Below are positions 50,091-63,055 of a stretch of 64,000 bases of DNA, piece by piece; positions within the stretch are counted from its first letter, which is position 1; each line of letters begins with the position of its first letter. The notes beneath the pieces are model-generated. The model was not told the DNA's origin. It did no database searches and saw only the letters and a program-made list of their open reading frames with translations. Source of the DNA: Malania oleifera (Eukaryota; Streptophyta; Magnoliopsida; Santalales; Ximeniaceae); NCBI RefSeq assembly GCF_029873635.1, contig NC_080423.1, positions 98,700,397 through 98,764,396 of the forward strand, in the 5' to 3' direction. Position numbers and translations under genes: made by a program.

Positions 50091-50250
50091 CTCTAAACGG
50101 CATTGAACATTTTCATGCATTGCAGAAAGCAATCCTGAAATATCCATTCTTGAAACCATGACAGGGAGAGCTCTAAACGGCATTGAACATTTTCATGCAT
50201 TGCAGAAAGCAATCCTGAAATATACATTGTTGAAACCATGACAGGGAGGG
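50091..50250. repeat. Recent 80-base tandem duplication
   Basis: Units 50091-50170 and 50171-50250 both start 'ctctaaacggcattgaac' and differ at only about three positions. Noncoding, just below the end of the NAA60-like gene. Confidence 0.92.
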
Positions 50251-50552
50251 AAGCCAAAAACAACCCTAAAATTACGAAACATATTCATGAGTTCTCTCAG
50301 TAGAACGAAACCTACTTCTACTTATTTTATTTTAGGGGCGAAAAGAGAGAAACAAAGATCAAGATTATGCATAATTACAAATGCAAAAGCTCTTGCAACA
50401 CATTATTTTGTGACGGCATTACATATATGAAGCGCAGTAAAAAGGATGAAGAAAGGAGAAGATTGTACATATATAATCTGTCTATGAATGACCTCAGGCA
50501 TTCTGCTTTGGCAACGGCAATGGCAGCAGCATTCAATCAACATATACAAAAA

Positions 50553-53500
50553 CTAGACACAATCGTACCCGGTAGCTTCAGTTGTGAGGACTCTCTTGTT
50601 CTGTGTCTTTGTTACCAAGCAACAGGTTTCTTTGTATTTGAACCTTTTATGACCCTTCTTCTCTTCATTCTTCCACAGCCTCGCAGACAAAGACCTCAAC
50701 CCACTTCTCACATGGGTCACCGCAACTCTGGCGAGCTCGCTGAAAAATTCAGCGATCGCCAATTAGAAATACAAACCATAGCATCCCAAATTAATCAAGG
50801 ATGCTGCATTTATTAATTGCAAGCGATGATGGGAAATTTGTACAATAGAAATGATTCAATTTCATAGTAAAAAATCTTTGTAATACTTATGAGACAAAAT
50901 AAAAATAAATCAGCTGAGTTTGCATGCACCATTTTTGCTATAGAAAGCTCAAAAATGCATGTGTACATTTTTTAGATAAATAAATATCACCATTTCCACA
51001 AGAACAAATTATTAATTAAAAAAATAAGCAGGTTAAATAAATTACATTTGTACTCCATATAATCATTTTTCTAACAAGGTTTACCTCCCCCCCACCTTGC
51101 AAAAAAAAGTGAAGCAAACAACTATATTGGAGAAACAAACATTTCACGTTTAATGATTAGTTCACTCTTGAAGGAGAAGCCATTGTAAATCTTATTCATT
51201 AGACAACAAAACAAAGCTATGCACCCATAATCCATAAAACATTCCTAACGTCTTTTCACAAGCATTTCTACAAACATCTTCAAAACATTTTTAAGAATAT
51301 TTCATACAATGAAGTTTTGAACTCAGTAAGGGCGAAAGCACACAACAACCCAGTAAATTCTAAATGGATATTGATACTCTGCATTTTTCTGCTTTAAAAA
51401 GGTGAGCAACCGCCTAGTTCAGAATGGCACCCTTAACGAATAGATTTATTACAACACTTTGATTGAGATGGAGCTATTGCATCAGCCATGTTGGGAAAAA
51501 CATGATTATTTTTTTACTTCAAAACTTTACAAAGGGGATGATGGCAAGTTGAAGAAAGAAGCTAATGTTTTGAATATGATCTTGATGAAATAACAATGGA
51601 GACGGCTCTATGGAAGCCTTCATAACAGGAACAATGCTATTAATTGCAGAACTGCATCCTTGGAACAAATCACTGGTGATGTGGTTGGCTCCACATCACC
51701 CATAACTGCTTTTTTATTTTCTCCTTGTCTCTTTGCTTCAGCAAAATGAACAACTGTTTGTATAACACTAACAGAGAGCTACACCTCTCTTCGATCCTTA
51801 GCCCCATTTCCATTCAGTCATCTTTCACCTTGTCTCTCTCCCTCACTATGACTAAAGAAAACCCATTAACCAGCAATACCTAACAAGCTCCCAAGCATAA
51901 ATAAAGCTGGTTGAAGTAGAGTACCTAGATGAAATAATTGGATCAGATCAGCAATCAATCGGTCGTGTGAGGAACAGAAAAGGCCAAAGTTTATCCCAAA
52001 GAGAAAATGTGTGTTCCAGCGAAGAATGAATCATCCTGATTTCTGAAGCAACATTATAATAATGTTATAATTTGTTTGTCTATTTATTAAAAGGACACCA
52101 CTAAATAAATTTAATCATGCATTTTCTAACAGATATATAATGGGGTTGATTCAATGAAGTTGGTGGGAGATTATAGAGGAGTGGGTCTATAGTCGGGGTG
52201 AGATAAGGACGAATGTTGATGACTAAATGGCTGCTGATGCAGCGTGAAATCAAGACCTTCTTCGATTTTTGCCTCCTCTTTCCTACCCAAAGCCAAAAAA
52301 TAAAATTGATGCAATTAAAGAACCTAGATAAAAAAGAATTGGATCAGATCAGCAGACAATCCATCAAAAGGAATAGGACGCTTTTCCGGATTTCCGAGGG
52401 GAGCTTATGACACAGTTATAATTTATTTATTTATTTACTTATTTATTGAAGGGCAATGCAAATTAAATTTAATACACATTTTCAATAAAAATATGATGGG
52501 ATTGATTCAATTTGTCAAGATTGAAGATGACCATCTTCACCACATAACTGGGATCACTGTGAACAAAATGTGGGGACAGAGTCCCATCTCAGTCCTCAAC
52601 TCGTCCTCCTCTTCCATTGGCACAAGTAATAATTCTACAATTCATTTTGCTGAAACAAGGAGATAAAAACTGATTCCAACAGGACAGAGAAAAAAGAACA
52701 GTGGATTCTTCAACTGAATCCCATGGTGGTGCATTCCCGAGAATGAAATCCCAAGATGAATAACATTTGTTATGTAACAGAACGTTGAGTATTATTTTTT
52801 AAGAGAGAGAGAGAGAGAGGAGAACTGGGATTAGTACCGAGGCCCAGAGGAAGGTTGCTGGGTGATCTCAATTTGGACTACAAATATGACAATTATGATA
52901 GCTAAATGGCAGCATATGCAGAACAAAATCAAGACCCTCCTCGATTTTTGTCTCCTCCACAACCCCCACCCCTTCCGCCCCTCCAAAAAAAAAAACAGAA
53001 ATTTTGAAGAGTGAAAACCAGTAAATCTTAACAACAAATGACAAAGAGCAGACCAATTAGGGAGACAACTTGCAAGGCTTAAGTACACAACAAAAAAAAT
53101 CTTGGCAGAGTAAACACCAAAAACAAAACCTTGTTGAGCAAGTCCGGAAGAGAGGTCGAGCATAATCAAGGAAAAATGTCTCAGTTAAGAGAGGGATTTG
53201 AATTCACGCAAAACACACATTGTTTCGTTAACCTTGTGAAAATGAACGTCATTTATTCATTCTTGCACAAGTACTATACATGATTCAAACTGCCTAACAA
53301 GGTCAGGGTAAGCCCTGACCGGATTGTAATGGTGTTACGCTTAAAAGGTCATAAATTGAAGTCCCAGAAACAGCCTCCCCAATTGAGGAGCTAAGGCAGC
53401 ATCTATCATACCCTCTCAAACCCCTTGTGTGATTTTGGAGCTTTGTGCACTGGGTGCTGCACTTTTCATTCTTTCATTTTTTTTTTTAATTATTTTTATT

Positions 53501-54065
53501 TTTTTGTGTGTGGGGTGAGGTCTGCGCCCATTTCACATTAATGAAACAAAGGAAACTTACTAAAATGCAGGATGTAATTGAGTTGTTTAAGAAAAAAGGT
53601 AGTTCTATACTTACAGCAGTGAGCAAGGAGACTGGCCACCATTTACATAGTATACAAACAAGTATGAGTCATAATGCTGGCCATTGATAAGATAAAAGTC
53701 GTGCAACCTCCGTACGCACTTGAATGACATTTTCTTGTACAAATGAATTGCTGCATTGTTGTAAGAAATAACATGCAAGTAAACTGCTTGGCAAGTTGGA
53801 ATGCTAGAAGCATATTTCGCAACCTCCCGTATAAGTGAAGAGGCTGCAGAATCAACCCCTGCTCTAGTTATTGATCAAAAAAGGATGGAATGTTCAAAAT
53901 ATTCAAAAGAAGAAAGAAGCAGGTACCTATCCCAAGATTTCTGTAGGATTCCACCACTCCCAGTGTCAGAATGTAGACCAGAGTTTGATCTGATTTTACA
54001 GAGTCATATCTGAGCATATCCCCTATCTGTCAGGCCAACGGAGGACAAGGAGAAATTTAAAATAT

Positions 54066-54100
<35 letters not shown>

Positions 54101-57100
54101 TCACCATCATATAGAAACCATTACAGAATGTATATTACCAGCACCATATATTCTTTCAGATAATCAATGTAGACACCCCAATTTTAACAAGACCGTTCTG
54201 AGAAGGCCCTTGGTGCTAAAAAGTAGAACTTGTATTCCCAGAGTTAGAAGGATCTGATTAAGTCCCAGTTGAGTCTCGTTTTATTTTTAATTGAGTCCAA
54301 GTATTTTAAAATTAAGGTCTAGTATTTTTTATTTAAGTCTTTGTATCTTTTTTTAGTCCTTTGGATTTTTAAAAGGAGTCCTAGTTATTTTTATATAATA
54401 ATTTTTATTTATTTATTTATTTATTTATTTTTTTGAGTCCCATCTAGACATAAATTAAGTCTTTTAATTTTTAAAAATTGAGTCTTTTACATTTTAAGTT
54501 AGGTATTTTATTGAATCCCTTAAAATCGAGTTTTTTTTTTTTTAATTTTTTTGAATCATTTTATTAAATAGAGTTCGGGTTGACTTTTTCTCCGGGAATC
54601 AAGTACTATTTATTGGGCCTCACCTTTATTTTTTAGAGGAAAAAGATAAAAACTAAAGAGGTTTTGTTTTTTTAAGTGCAGCCAGATTAAAGCCCAGCCG
54701 CACACACCCACGCCTTTCTTAGGATAGCTTAGGGTTTAGGGTGTTTTTGGCTTATAAAAGCCATGGAGCAAAAGCAAAGAAAAGAAAAAGAAAAAAACCT
54801 ACTGCTCCTCTCATCTTCACGGCCAGACAGAGGGCGGAGACATTCACAAAAACAAAACAAAAAAACCTATCTTTTTCTCCCTCAGCTGTCGCCCCCCCCT
54901 GTTCTCTCATCTCCATCTCTCTCTGCTGCCCCACCAGATCACACAATCACCCGACACCAGAAGCTCCGTAGCAACACCAGCAGCATCCGGTTGCTGCCAG
55001 TCGGACCACCAACCGAGCAACCCTATGCCTCTCGGCCACATCTCCAGCAACAGCCAGCCTCCTGCTGGTTCTGCAGCCACTCCCGTGCAGTTCCTCTGCT
55101 CCAACCAGCCCCACAGTCCCTGGCGGACCTTGCAGCCCCTCAGGTCCCGGCAACGCCCACTGCAACTCCACAACCATCACAACTCCGTCACCACCTGCCA
55201 GACACAGCACAGCTGGGAGCTTCAACCACGAACCAGCCCGCAGCGCCATCCACGACCCCTCTCCGGCCATCTGCACCCCCCATGGAACCCCCTCTGCTGC
55301 TGGTCGCTGCTCCTGTTACACCAGCACCCAGAGCTCCGGCTTCTCCCAAGTAATCCTCTGCACGCCAGCCACAGCACACACACGTGCACGAGCCCCTGTT
55401 TATTTTGGTTTCACTGTAAAGATTATTTTTTTTTTATTTTGCTATCACCCTCTTGTTCTGTTTTGTTTTTTTTTTTATTATTAACGTAAATATTAATTCG
55501 TTTGTTCTCTGTTTTGTAGGATTCTTGTTAGGGGCTTATTTCAATGTTCAAAGATTGAATCTTGTGGTCATGATTTTATTGTATATATATTAAATAAGTT
55601 AATTTTATGATACTTGTTAATGTTTATTTATTCATTCATTTATTCTTAAACATTAGACATGGTTGTAGAATCTTTGTTGTGGAAATTCATTTTAATAGTT
55701 AAAGTTTGAAATCTTGTCGCATTAATCATATTGACATAGGAGTTTTAAAGTTATAATATGAGTTTTGGTATTTAAATGTTGTATTTATTTGAGTATATAA
55801 TATTCAAGTTGCATACCTAATATTAGGGCTGTGGTTGTATTCATTAAAATATTAATGTTCATGTTATAAGGTGTATATTGTTCATAATGTTTGACACTTG
55901 TTTCTAGGGTTTTCGTTTCTTTGTGTCCATTATGTGTTTAATATTCTTATTATCATAGTACTTATTTTCTAAAAGGCGTTATTGTTTATTTAGGTACACA
56001 TGTTGGGTTATTATTCTTCATAATTAGTGTTTATATTAAGAATATGGTTATATTTTAATACTATGTCATTTTTAGTATTTCATTCTAGGTTACATATTAT
56101 CATTATGAGTATATTTATTATTTAGTGTATATTTGTTAGTATCCTGATATTTATGGTATTACGTTCTTTTCATAGTATCTTTAGTATCTTAATAATACAT
56201 ATATGGTATTTTATTACCTATTTTGACATTTGTAACATTTTGATAGATATGTGTTATTATTAATATTATATGCATTGTGATAGTTTAATATCTTAACTTA
56301 TTATCCTATTAATATATATTAAAACCTCCCATACTAGTATTTTCCTATAAATTTTTTTATACAATTTCAAAATTTGGGAGTGTATTTTCTTAAATATTTT
56401 CTTGATTTTTATCCCTATGATTTTAATGTTAGGGTATCAGATTTCGGGCTTCACGTACCTTTAATTCTAAGGGAATATATATAGTACATATATTTTTGTA
56501 TGATTCACTTATTTATTTATTATTTTATTTATTTATTTATATTGTATGTATATTTGTAAATCTACTAATAGAGGAGTAATGTGAAAGACTTTTTAAATTA
56601 ACTTAGGAATAATTCCAAATTAGTTAGGTACCGTTCGTAAGAATGGGCGCGTAGGGGGTGCTCGTACCTTCCCCTCGCGTAACCGAATTCCCGACCCTAA
56701 CTTTGGTAACGTAGACCCACTCTACCCTTAACGGGGTAGTAATCATGTGTTCTAACCACACTAAAAGGTTAGTGGCGACTCCGATATTCTCATTTTTCCC
56801 GAAAATATTAAACCCATTTTTTATTTTGCCACCCCGGGGCACCCGCACGCGACAATCAAAAAACAAGGAATGAGGACCCAAACATGATACATGCAGCTTG
56901 CAAATAAACAATCACATTCAAAATAATTAGGTTCACTTCAACTGTCAGAATCATGAATAAATGGGATAAGCTGAACGCTGTTTATTCCATTATTATATTG
57001 TATAAAACTTTTGACTGATCAATGAGGCATTCAAATCAGATGAAATTTATCAACCATGAAAACTTTTAGCATCAACAAACTTCTGAGGCAGATTAAACTT

Positions 57101-57634
57101 TTCACATGTAGTCAATGAGGCATTGCAATCAGATGCAATTCATCAATCATGAAAATTTTTAGCATCGACAAACTTCTGAGGCAGATACTGTGCTATTAAA
57201 TGCAACTAATAGTTCAAGCATTTGCTTGCAAACCCATGCTTCAAGTATGAGACAAATTCAAGCTTATAAGCTTATACATACCAACTCACCTCACTTTCTT
57301 TTGCCAGAACAATTCGCGCAGTCACAAATCCAATGAGTTCATCACTTTGACCATTTGACCGACTGCGGTCAACAGCACCCCAAGAGACAATATCACGTCC
57401 ATTAACAACATTTTGGAAGAACTCAGCCTCATACCTGAAAATAAAATTTTTTTTTTTTCTAAATGTAAGCAATCACATTACCTTAAATCAATAGACCATG
57501 AGAAAGCAACAGCCAACATTTTCTAACCTGATCGGAAATATATCACCATGGATTTGCTCAAGAACCTCACGATCAGAGGGTCTTATAGGCCTATAAGATA
57601 TGGTTGGACCATGAGAAGCTTTCAGGTCTACCAT
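50553..57634 (-). CDS. NAA60: NAA60/MCC1-type GNAT N-alpha-acetyltransferase, 5 coding exons
   Basis: Coding exons: 57634-57528, 57434-57290, 54026-53927, 53843-53615 and 50739-50553. All borders are GT-AG, phases agree, and the sum is 768 bases (255 residues). The protein begins MVDLKAS; 'ISYRPIRPSD' and 'LEQIHGDIFPIRYEAEFFQN' match the Arabidopsis NAA60/MCC1 N-terminus from memory. The acetyl-CoA motif is RNLGIA within 'GVVESYRNLGIASSLI', followed by 'VYLHVISYNNAAIHLYKKMS' and 'RLHDFYLINGQHYDSYLFVY'. The C-terminal exon forms a basic amphipathic segment ('SGLRSLSARLWKNEEK'), which in this family anchors the enzyme to membranes. It acetylates N-termini of membrane proteins; the Arabidopsis relative MCC1 has been linked to histone acetylation and crossover control. 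Intron 2 (3.3 kb) holds a solo LTR. It looks intact. Confidence 0.93.
51920..52560. repeat. Diverged tandem duplication in intron 4 of the NAA60-like gene
   Basis: Blocks such as 'ttggatcagatcagca' (about 51939 and 52340), 'gttataatttgttt' against 'gttataatttattt' (about 52059 and 52415) and 'gattgattcaat' (about 52144 and 52500) recur in order with a 350-400 base offset. Noncoding. Confidence 0.55.
54072..54098. repeat. (GA)n microsatellite
   Basis: About 13 GA units in intron 2 of the NAA60-like gene, just upstream of exon 3. Confidence 0.85.
54168..56854. mobile_element. Solo LTR (probably Ty3/Gypsy) inside intron 2 of the NAA60-like gene
   Basis: 2,687 bases beginning TGTAGACACCCCAATT and ending 'acccgcacgcgaca', with a perfect 5-base target duplication ATCAA (54163-54167 and 56855-56859). 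No internal region is present, so it arose by LTR-LTR recombination. The last 230 bases ('taggtaccgttcgtaagaat', 'gtggcgactccga') are a widespread eudicot LTR end. A GC-rich, proline-rich-coding island lies at 54770-55400. A relative begins at 62649. Plus-strand orientation follows the TG/CA ends only and is not proven. Confidence 0.85.
57020..57186. repeat. 93-base tandem duplication in intron 2 of the NAA60-like gene
   Basis: Units starting at 57020 and 57113 share 'caatgaggcatt' and 'aaacttctgaggcagat'; over about 74 aligned bases they differ at roughly eight sites. Confidence 0.85.
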
Positions 57635-57643
57635 TGAGGACTC

Positions 57644-59690
57644 CTGTGTTAATCCCCAGCAAAGATTTGATATATCTGAATAACTTGTACAAGAACTTCT
57701 CCTTTCATTTATGAAACATCAGCCACAAAGGCCATGCAGTAGTTGTAAGAAGCTGGGAAAGAAATCTGATATTCATTAGTTAATTGTTTATCAGAATCAC
57801 ATACACACCCAGTCCGCTCACCCACAATATACACACAGGAGGCAAATAAACAAAAGCATCATGATATTTCACAGTTGCCAATGCTAACAAACAAATCAGC
57901 TCAAACAAAACAGAACAAGGAGTTGAGGTGCATATTCACCTCAAAATTTGGACTAAAGAAACTGAGGAAAGCAAGTAGAAGCTATACATCCGCTGTAAAA
58001 AAGGAAAATAAGGCTCAAGGCCCAGACAAGAGTAAGTTACATGTCATGTCCAATCGCATTACAGTATTGAGGGAGACCAAATCGGGGAAATGACTGAGAA
58101 AGCAGGCCTTAGACCAAGGTCCAATGACAAAGACAGACTTCGAGGATAATTTTGAGCCAGCAGAGCCCATGAAATAGGTAAGGGTCTCTTGAGAACCTAA
58201 AAGAGTCTCTCATTCCCTCTCATGGAAGAATATGAAGAAATGAATTAGGAAGAACAATACAACATAGGAGAGGGAAAGAACAATCTGTGATGAATTCGAT
58301 GGGCCAACTTCAGCTCAGGAAAGCCTCGAGGACAAAGAAAGGGACTTGCTTGAAAATCTCACAGCCAACCAAGGGAGGATTGAAGAAAGAAGAAACTGAG
58401 GAAGCAATGAAGCATTACTGATGAAGAAGAGAGCAGTAAATCTGAGTGTGCAGGATACAGCATGACACAAGGCCTCTTCAAGGGCAATCATTTATACGAG
58501 CAGGGATGAGGAAGACATCATTGCATGCACACTGTTAGCACTTAGCAATAGTAGATCAGAACATGGGGATGGTGAGGCTAGAAGGGAGGAAATCTAGTCA
58601 GACACTGGCATCTAAACAGGATTGCTTGAAAGTCTTCAGCAAATTGCTGGGTGTTTTAATAGCAGGGTATTTCAGAGTAAAAAACTATGAATTATGTAAG
58701 AGTAAAGTGTGGAAAATGGCCCTCCTGTACTGATTTTGGTGCATCTGGAGGGAGTGAAATGGACGGGCATTTAAGGAAAGTAGTCTTCCATGCAAAAATT
58801 AAAATATTTGTTATGTTTGTACTGTTTTGCATGGATTTTTTACACCAGAGCTCAGTGATCAGTTGGACTTTTTGTTTTTGTTAGCTCCAGCCTAGGATTT
58901 TGCTTTGTACATGGGTTGGATCCCATTGGTGCCTAGTATTGCATTTTTCCTTTAACAATCAAAAAAGAATGACTTGTTGGCATTCTACTTATTCGGTGTA
59001 ATGAGCATTATGTATATTTTACATCATCTAGTTAAAACAAGTTCCGGAGAAAATATATCTCATTGAAAACGCCGACAGAAGATAAACACCTGCTGCTTAA
59101 AATAGCAGAGGTTATCACTGAAGCCACTTTCATTAGTTCATAGTTGCTGAAAACCTAGTTTTAAGTTGGAAATCCATTTTCCTCCAGAGCTAAGAGAAGA
59201 AAATTAAAGGGAAACCCAGTCGACAAATGAGTTATGGTCCTTGTGGAGAATTATTTAAGGAATTGTTTCAAAACCTCTTGGAAAACTTATATAGAACTTC
59301 TCCAAATGTTAGTGATGAAACCCATCAGGAACATATTTACCACAAGATGGTCTTTATTTTTCCTAAACTTAATCCCATAATGATTACAAACATATATTTT
59401 GAAGTTGGTTCTTTTAATTATTTCATAACTATTACAATTTGATTCCCAATATTACTTTAGAATTCAGTTTCATTAGCAGCTTCAAACAAAATTTCCTCAT
59501 AAGTATCCAATTTGATCCCAAATCACCTTCCTGCTTCATATTTCCCATATAAATTTTGGACCATGTTCCTACTTGTAGCTTCCCATTCTAGTTAATATTT
59601 GTTTGCTTGATGAACTTCAAAAATAAATATATAAGTAAAAAGTCCAATCAACTGCCTGTAATGGCAAGGCAACAATACTGATATAGTACT
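57644..59690. other. Leader intron of the NAA60-like gene, left part
   Basis: No coding exon is seen. The phrase 'cccattggtgcctagtattg' near 58922-58941 resembles an L1 LINE 3' tail and may mark a second LINE fragment. The rest is anonymous intron. Confidence 0.35.
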
Positions 59691-59759
59691 GCTGTTGATG
59701 AATCTTCTTTATGTGTGTGTGTGTAAATTCACTGAATTTGGCTTCACAATTCAAATGCC

Positions 59760-61240
59760 ATCCAAGTCCTCAACTTGCAATAACTCACTCACAATGCTCA
59801 ACATTCTCAGGATTGTCACTTTTTTTTTTAGGAATCTCAACAAAAGAGAGGTTGACAGGCTTACAGCTTCACTCAATACACTGAATCATTTTGTACCATC
59901 CAACAGGGGAGATGAAAGGGTGTGGAAGGATGCCTTGTTCCACCAAATCTTTCTGTCTTCACCTACACAAATTTCCTACACCCAATTTTTTTCCTTTGTA
60001 GCCACATCAAGGCAAGGTTTCCCCTCAAGATTTTGACTTTTATCTAAACTATGACTTTGAAGAGAAATAGCACTCAATTTGCTTCAGAAAGAAGGCCCTA
60101 CAAGGTTCTCAATCCTAACATGTGCTTGATGTCCTGTGAATCCAATGAAATGAATTTTCATCTCTTCTTACATTTAAGGTTACGACCCATCTCTACATTG
60201 GCCTCTTCTCTTGTTTTGGTGAAGCTAGGGTGCCATCTCGGGTGAAGGGTAATTTTTTGCTTGTGAGATATTGGGGTTTTGCCAAGAGGAGGAAAGGATA
60301 AGTGTTATGGGGTAGCATGGTTTTTGCAAATTTGAGGACATTATGCATTTATGCAAGAACCTTCAATGATTGCACAAACTCTCTGCATTTGGTGTGAAAT
60401 AGAGCAGTGTCCTTGGCCTCTCTCTAGGCCATTCCTTTAGGTTTTGGGGAGTTTGCAGCAGCCTGATCTTGTTAGGGTTTGGCAGGCAATGCTTTTCTAA
60501 TTTTTTAGATTTTTCCTTTTGCTCACTGGAGGACATCTTGTTCTCCTCTTATTTCACTCTCTGAATCACCGTTAATAATTATTTTTGTTCTAAAAAATAT
60601 ATTCACTCCTGCTCCATTTGGTCATGTGCACACTGCAGCCACAGCAAGGAAAATAAACACTGGAAAGATCATATAACTCCATCAACATGCGTAAGTACAT
60701 GTACCCTTCCCTTAAGTTCTTTTGAAAGGGCTCTTTTTGGTTGGCAGATTTTAACCAAGCTAAAACTGAGAATATAATACTGGTTAGAAGGCCTAATATG
60801 ATATTTGTTGATGTAACTTTGTAGTAATGCATCTCATTCTCATTTTTCTTGCATTATTTTGCCACTTGGAGCATGTAGAAGAAACCTTTTGGGTTATTTG
60901 GAAAGCAATGAGTTGCCCAGATTCTCCAAATGGCTTTCTGCTTACTTCTTTTAGATGTCCTGGAAATGCTAGAAATTTGTGGACTTGTGCAGAGTTTACT
61001 ATGATTTGGTGTGTTTCACTGAAGAGGAATGAATGCATCTTTAAGAGTCAATGTTTGCCTATCTCAACTTTGGGGCACGATTGTTTTTCTTGCCTCCTTG
61101 TGGACTTCTGCCTCCAAAGCCTTTAAAGGAGTGTGCTTAGCTGATTTTTCTTCGTTCTTTTATTGGCAGAAGTTAAACACTAGAGCATTATCATTGAGTT
61201 TATCAGGGTGCTTACATGCTTCAATATGCACACTGATATG
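59760..61240 (+). mobile_element. L1-type LINE relic (zf-RVT end of ORF2) in the leader intron
   Basis: The plus strand encodes pieces in L1 order: 'FRNLNKREVDRLTASLNTLN' and 'PSNRGDERVWK' (59826-59935), then 'ERRPYKVLNPNMC' (60087-60125), the start of the zinc-finger RVT region, then 'NLWTCAEFTMIWCVSLKRNE' (60975-61034) and the tail 'KAFKGVCLADF' near 61117. The middle (60240-60800) is out of frame with several stops. It is 5'-truncated and inactive, and runs opposite to the host gene. Confidence 0.7.
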
Positions 61241-62026
61241 AGGATAAGGACAGCAACTTATTATCACCTTTTCACCCTTTTCTTCACAATGACGACAAAC
61301 AAACAATGGATGCTTCAGAAAATGAATTTTGCGTGCAGCCTGCAGGAGTCAACCAGATAAATCACTTCATAGATAAACCAAGTTTCAAGCAAAGATATCT
61401 TCAAGCAAAGATATCAAGAAGCAGCAAAACCGAAATAGTAATAGTTAATAATCAGCTGTTTCATAAGGTTAGAACCACAAACTACTAGGATAATTAGGTT
61501 AACGGGCAATCACCAGTTCACTGGCACTTTTACATTCATAATCACAGCGTCATAAAATTAAGCAAGCATGCCCTACTACAAACCAACACAATTGACATTT
61601 GATAAAGGGAGGAAGAAATTAAAGAGAAACAGGAGGGGAAGACAAGAAAAAGAAAATCACAAACTTGAAAAGTAACATCACTCTCTATGATCATCAGGAG
61701 ACACCTACATAATAAAGTGAATGGATATTAACCCAACTTGGACTCCAACACTAGCTACTTTTCAAGATCAGTTTGTCTAGTAAGGAAGTAATAAATTAAT
61801 ACAAACACTCGTCACAAATTGCAGTCAATACTGCCCTCGATGCACAGCCATTTGGCCCATTTCCATCTTCATATGAAGTGACTAAAACCTACCCTTTGAA
61901 TTTAAATCCATATACAACTAATTGGAGAAGAGGAACGTGAAAAATAAATCTAGAAATTCGAAATTCTTGACAGAAAACAGAAACCCAGATGAGACCGTGG
62001 CTGTTAAATTGAATCAAATGCCTTAC

Positions 62027-62070
62027 CTCGATCAGCGGCGTAATCAGACGGTAGCCGAAGAGGGAAACGA

Positions 62071-62109
<39 letters not shown>

Positions 62110-62230
62110 AGGAGAGAGGAATGAGAAAGGAGGAATTATTTTTCCTGGGAATCATGAGTTAGCTGGTTTGAAGAAGAAATGGAAATGATGGGAAATGGAA
62201 TCTAATGCTTTTCCCCTTCTTCAATCTAGT
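62027..62230 (-). other. Probable noncoding first exon of the NAA60-like gene
   Basis: On the minus strand a leader-like sequence with a (CT)n run ends at a strong donor 'cgag|gtaagg' at 62027. The matching acceptor 'acacag|gagtcc' lies at 57643, nine bases before the ATG. This gives a 5' UTR intron of about 4.4 kb. The transcription start near 62.2 kb is a guess. Confidence 0.5.
62079..62101. repeat. (GA)n microsatellite in the probable NAA60 leader
   Basis: About 11 GA units; read as (CT)n in the transcript, a common feature of plant leaders. Confidence 0.8.
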
Positions 62231-62694
62231 TGATTCTGCTTCCGTTTGTTTGTGGACGACAGTCCACAAAGACCAAAATGCCCCTCCTATTTTAGACTTG
62301 GGTTGAACATAAAATACGATAAATCGTTTTTCAATTTTCTAAGGGAAATTACCCTTTCATTGTACTTTTGGGAAACTTAAAAAATTCCTTTCAATTTTTT
62401 TTTTCAATTTTTTAGTTAATCATCATATATGCATGTAACATAAAAAGAGAAATAAAAATTATTTTTCTAGATAAACATTTTTCCAATCATATAGAGCTTT
62501 TGAATTATTTTTTGGATTTGTTAGTGATACATATAATATGTTGAAATCCTATTTTTATTGGAGTAACTTACAAGAAAAAGAGAAGTTATTAGGCACGAGA
62601 ATAATCATCTTCTAATAAAAATAAATGAAGATGAAAGACTATTATATTTGTAGACACCCTATTTTTACTTGAACCAAATATAACAAAGGAATTA

Positions 62695-63055
62695 CTATAT
62701 TATTATTATCATTATTACTTTACTATTATTTTTTTTATTTTTATCATTTTTTATTTCTATTTTATTATTACTTTACTATTATTATTGTTACTATTTCTAT
62801 TATTAGTATTATCATTATTTTTAAATATTACATTACTATTATTATTATCATTATTTTTATTATCTTATTATTATTATTATTATTATTTTTATTATCATTA
62901 TTATTGTTATTTTTTATATTATTATTATTATCATAATTCTTAGTAATGCTATTATTATCAATATATTTGTTATTTTTAATTATTATTATTAGTATTATCA
63001 TCATTATTATTTTTCATTATTACCACGATTATTATTATTATTATTATTATTGTTA
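62695..63055. repeat. Long imperfect (ATT)n array
   Basis: About 360 bases made almost wholly of ATT/TTA units with scattered C and G. It lies inside the LTR that starts at 62649. Confidence 0.9.

Noticed and set aside
54763-55489. Long Pro/Gln/Ser-rich open frames on both strands
   Set aside because: They lie inside a solo LTR with a target duplication, overlap in several frames and show no domain; they reflect low A/T content.
60590-61038. Two minus-strand frames with possible transmembrane-like stretches
   Set aside because: Antisense of the L1 relic on the plus strand.
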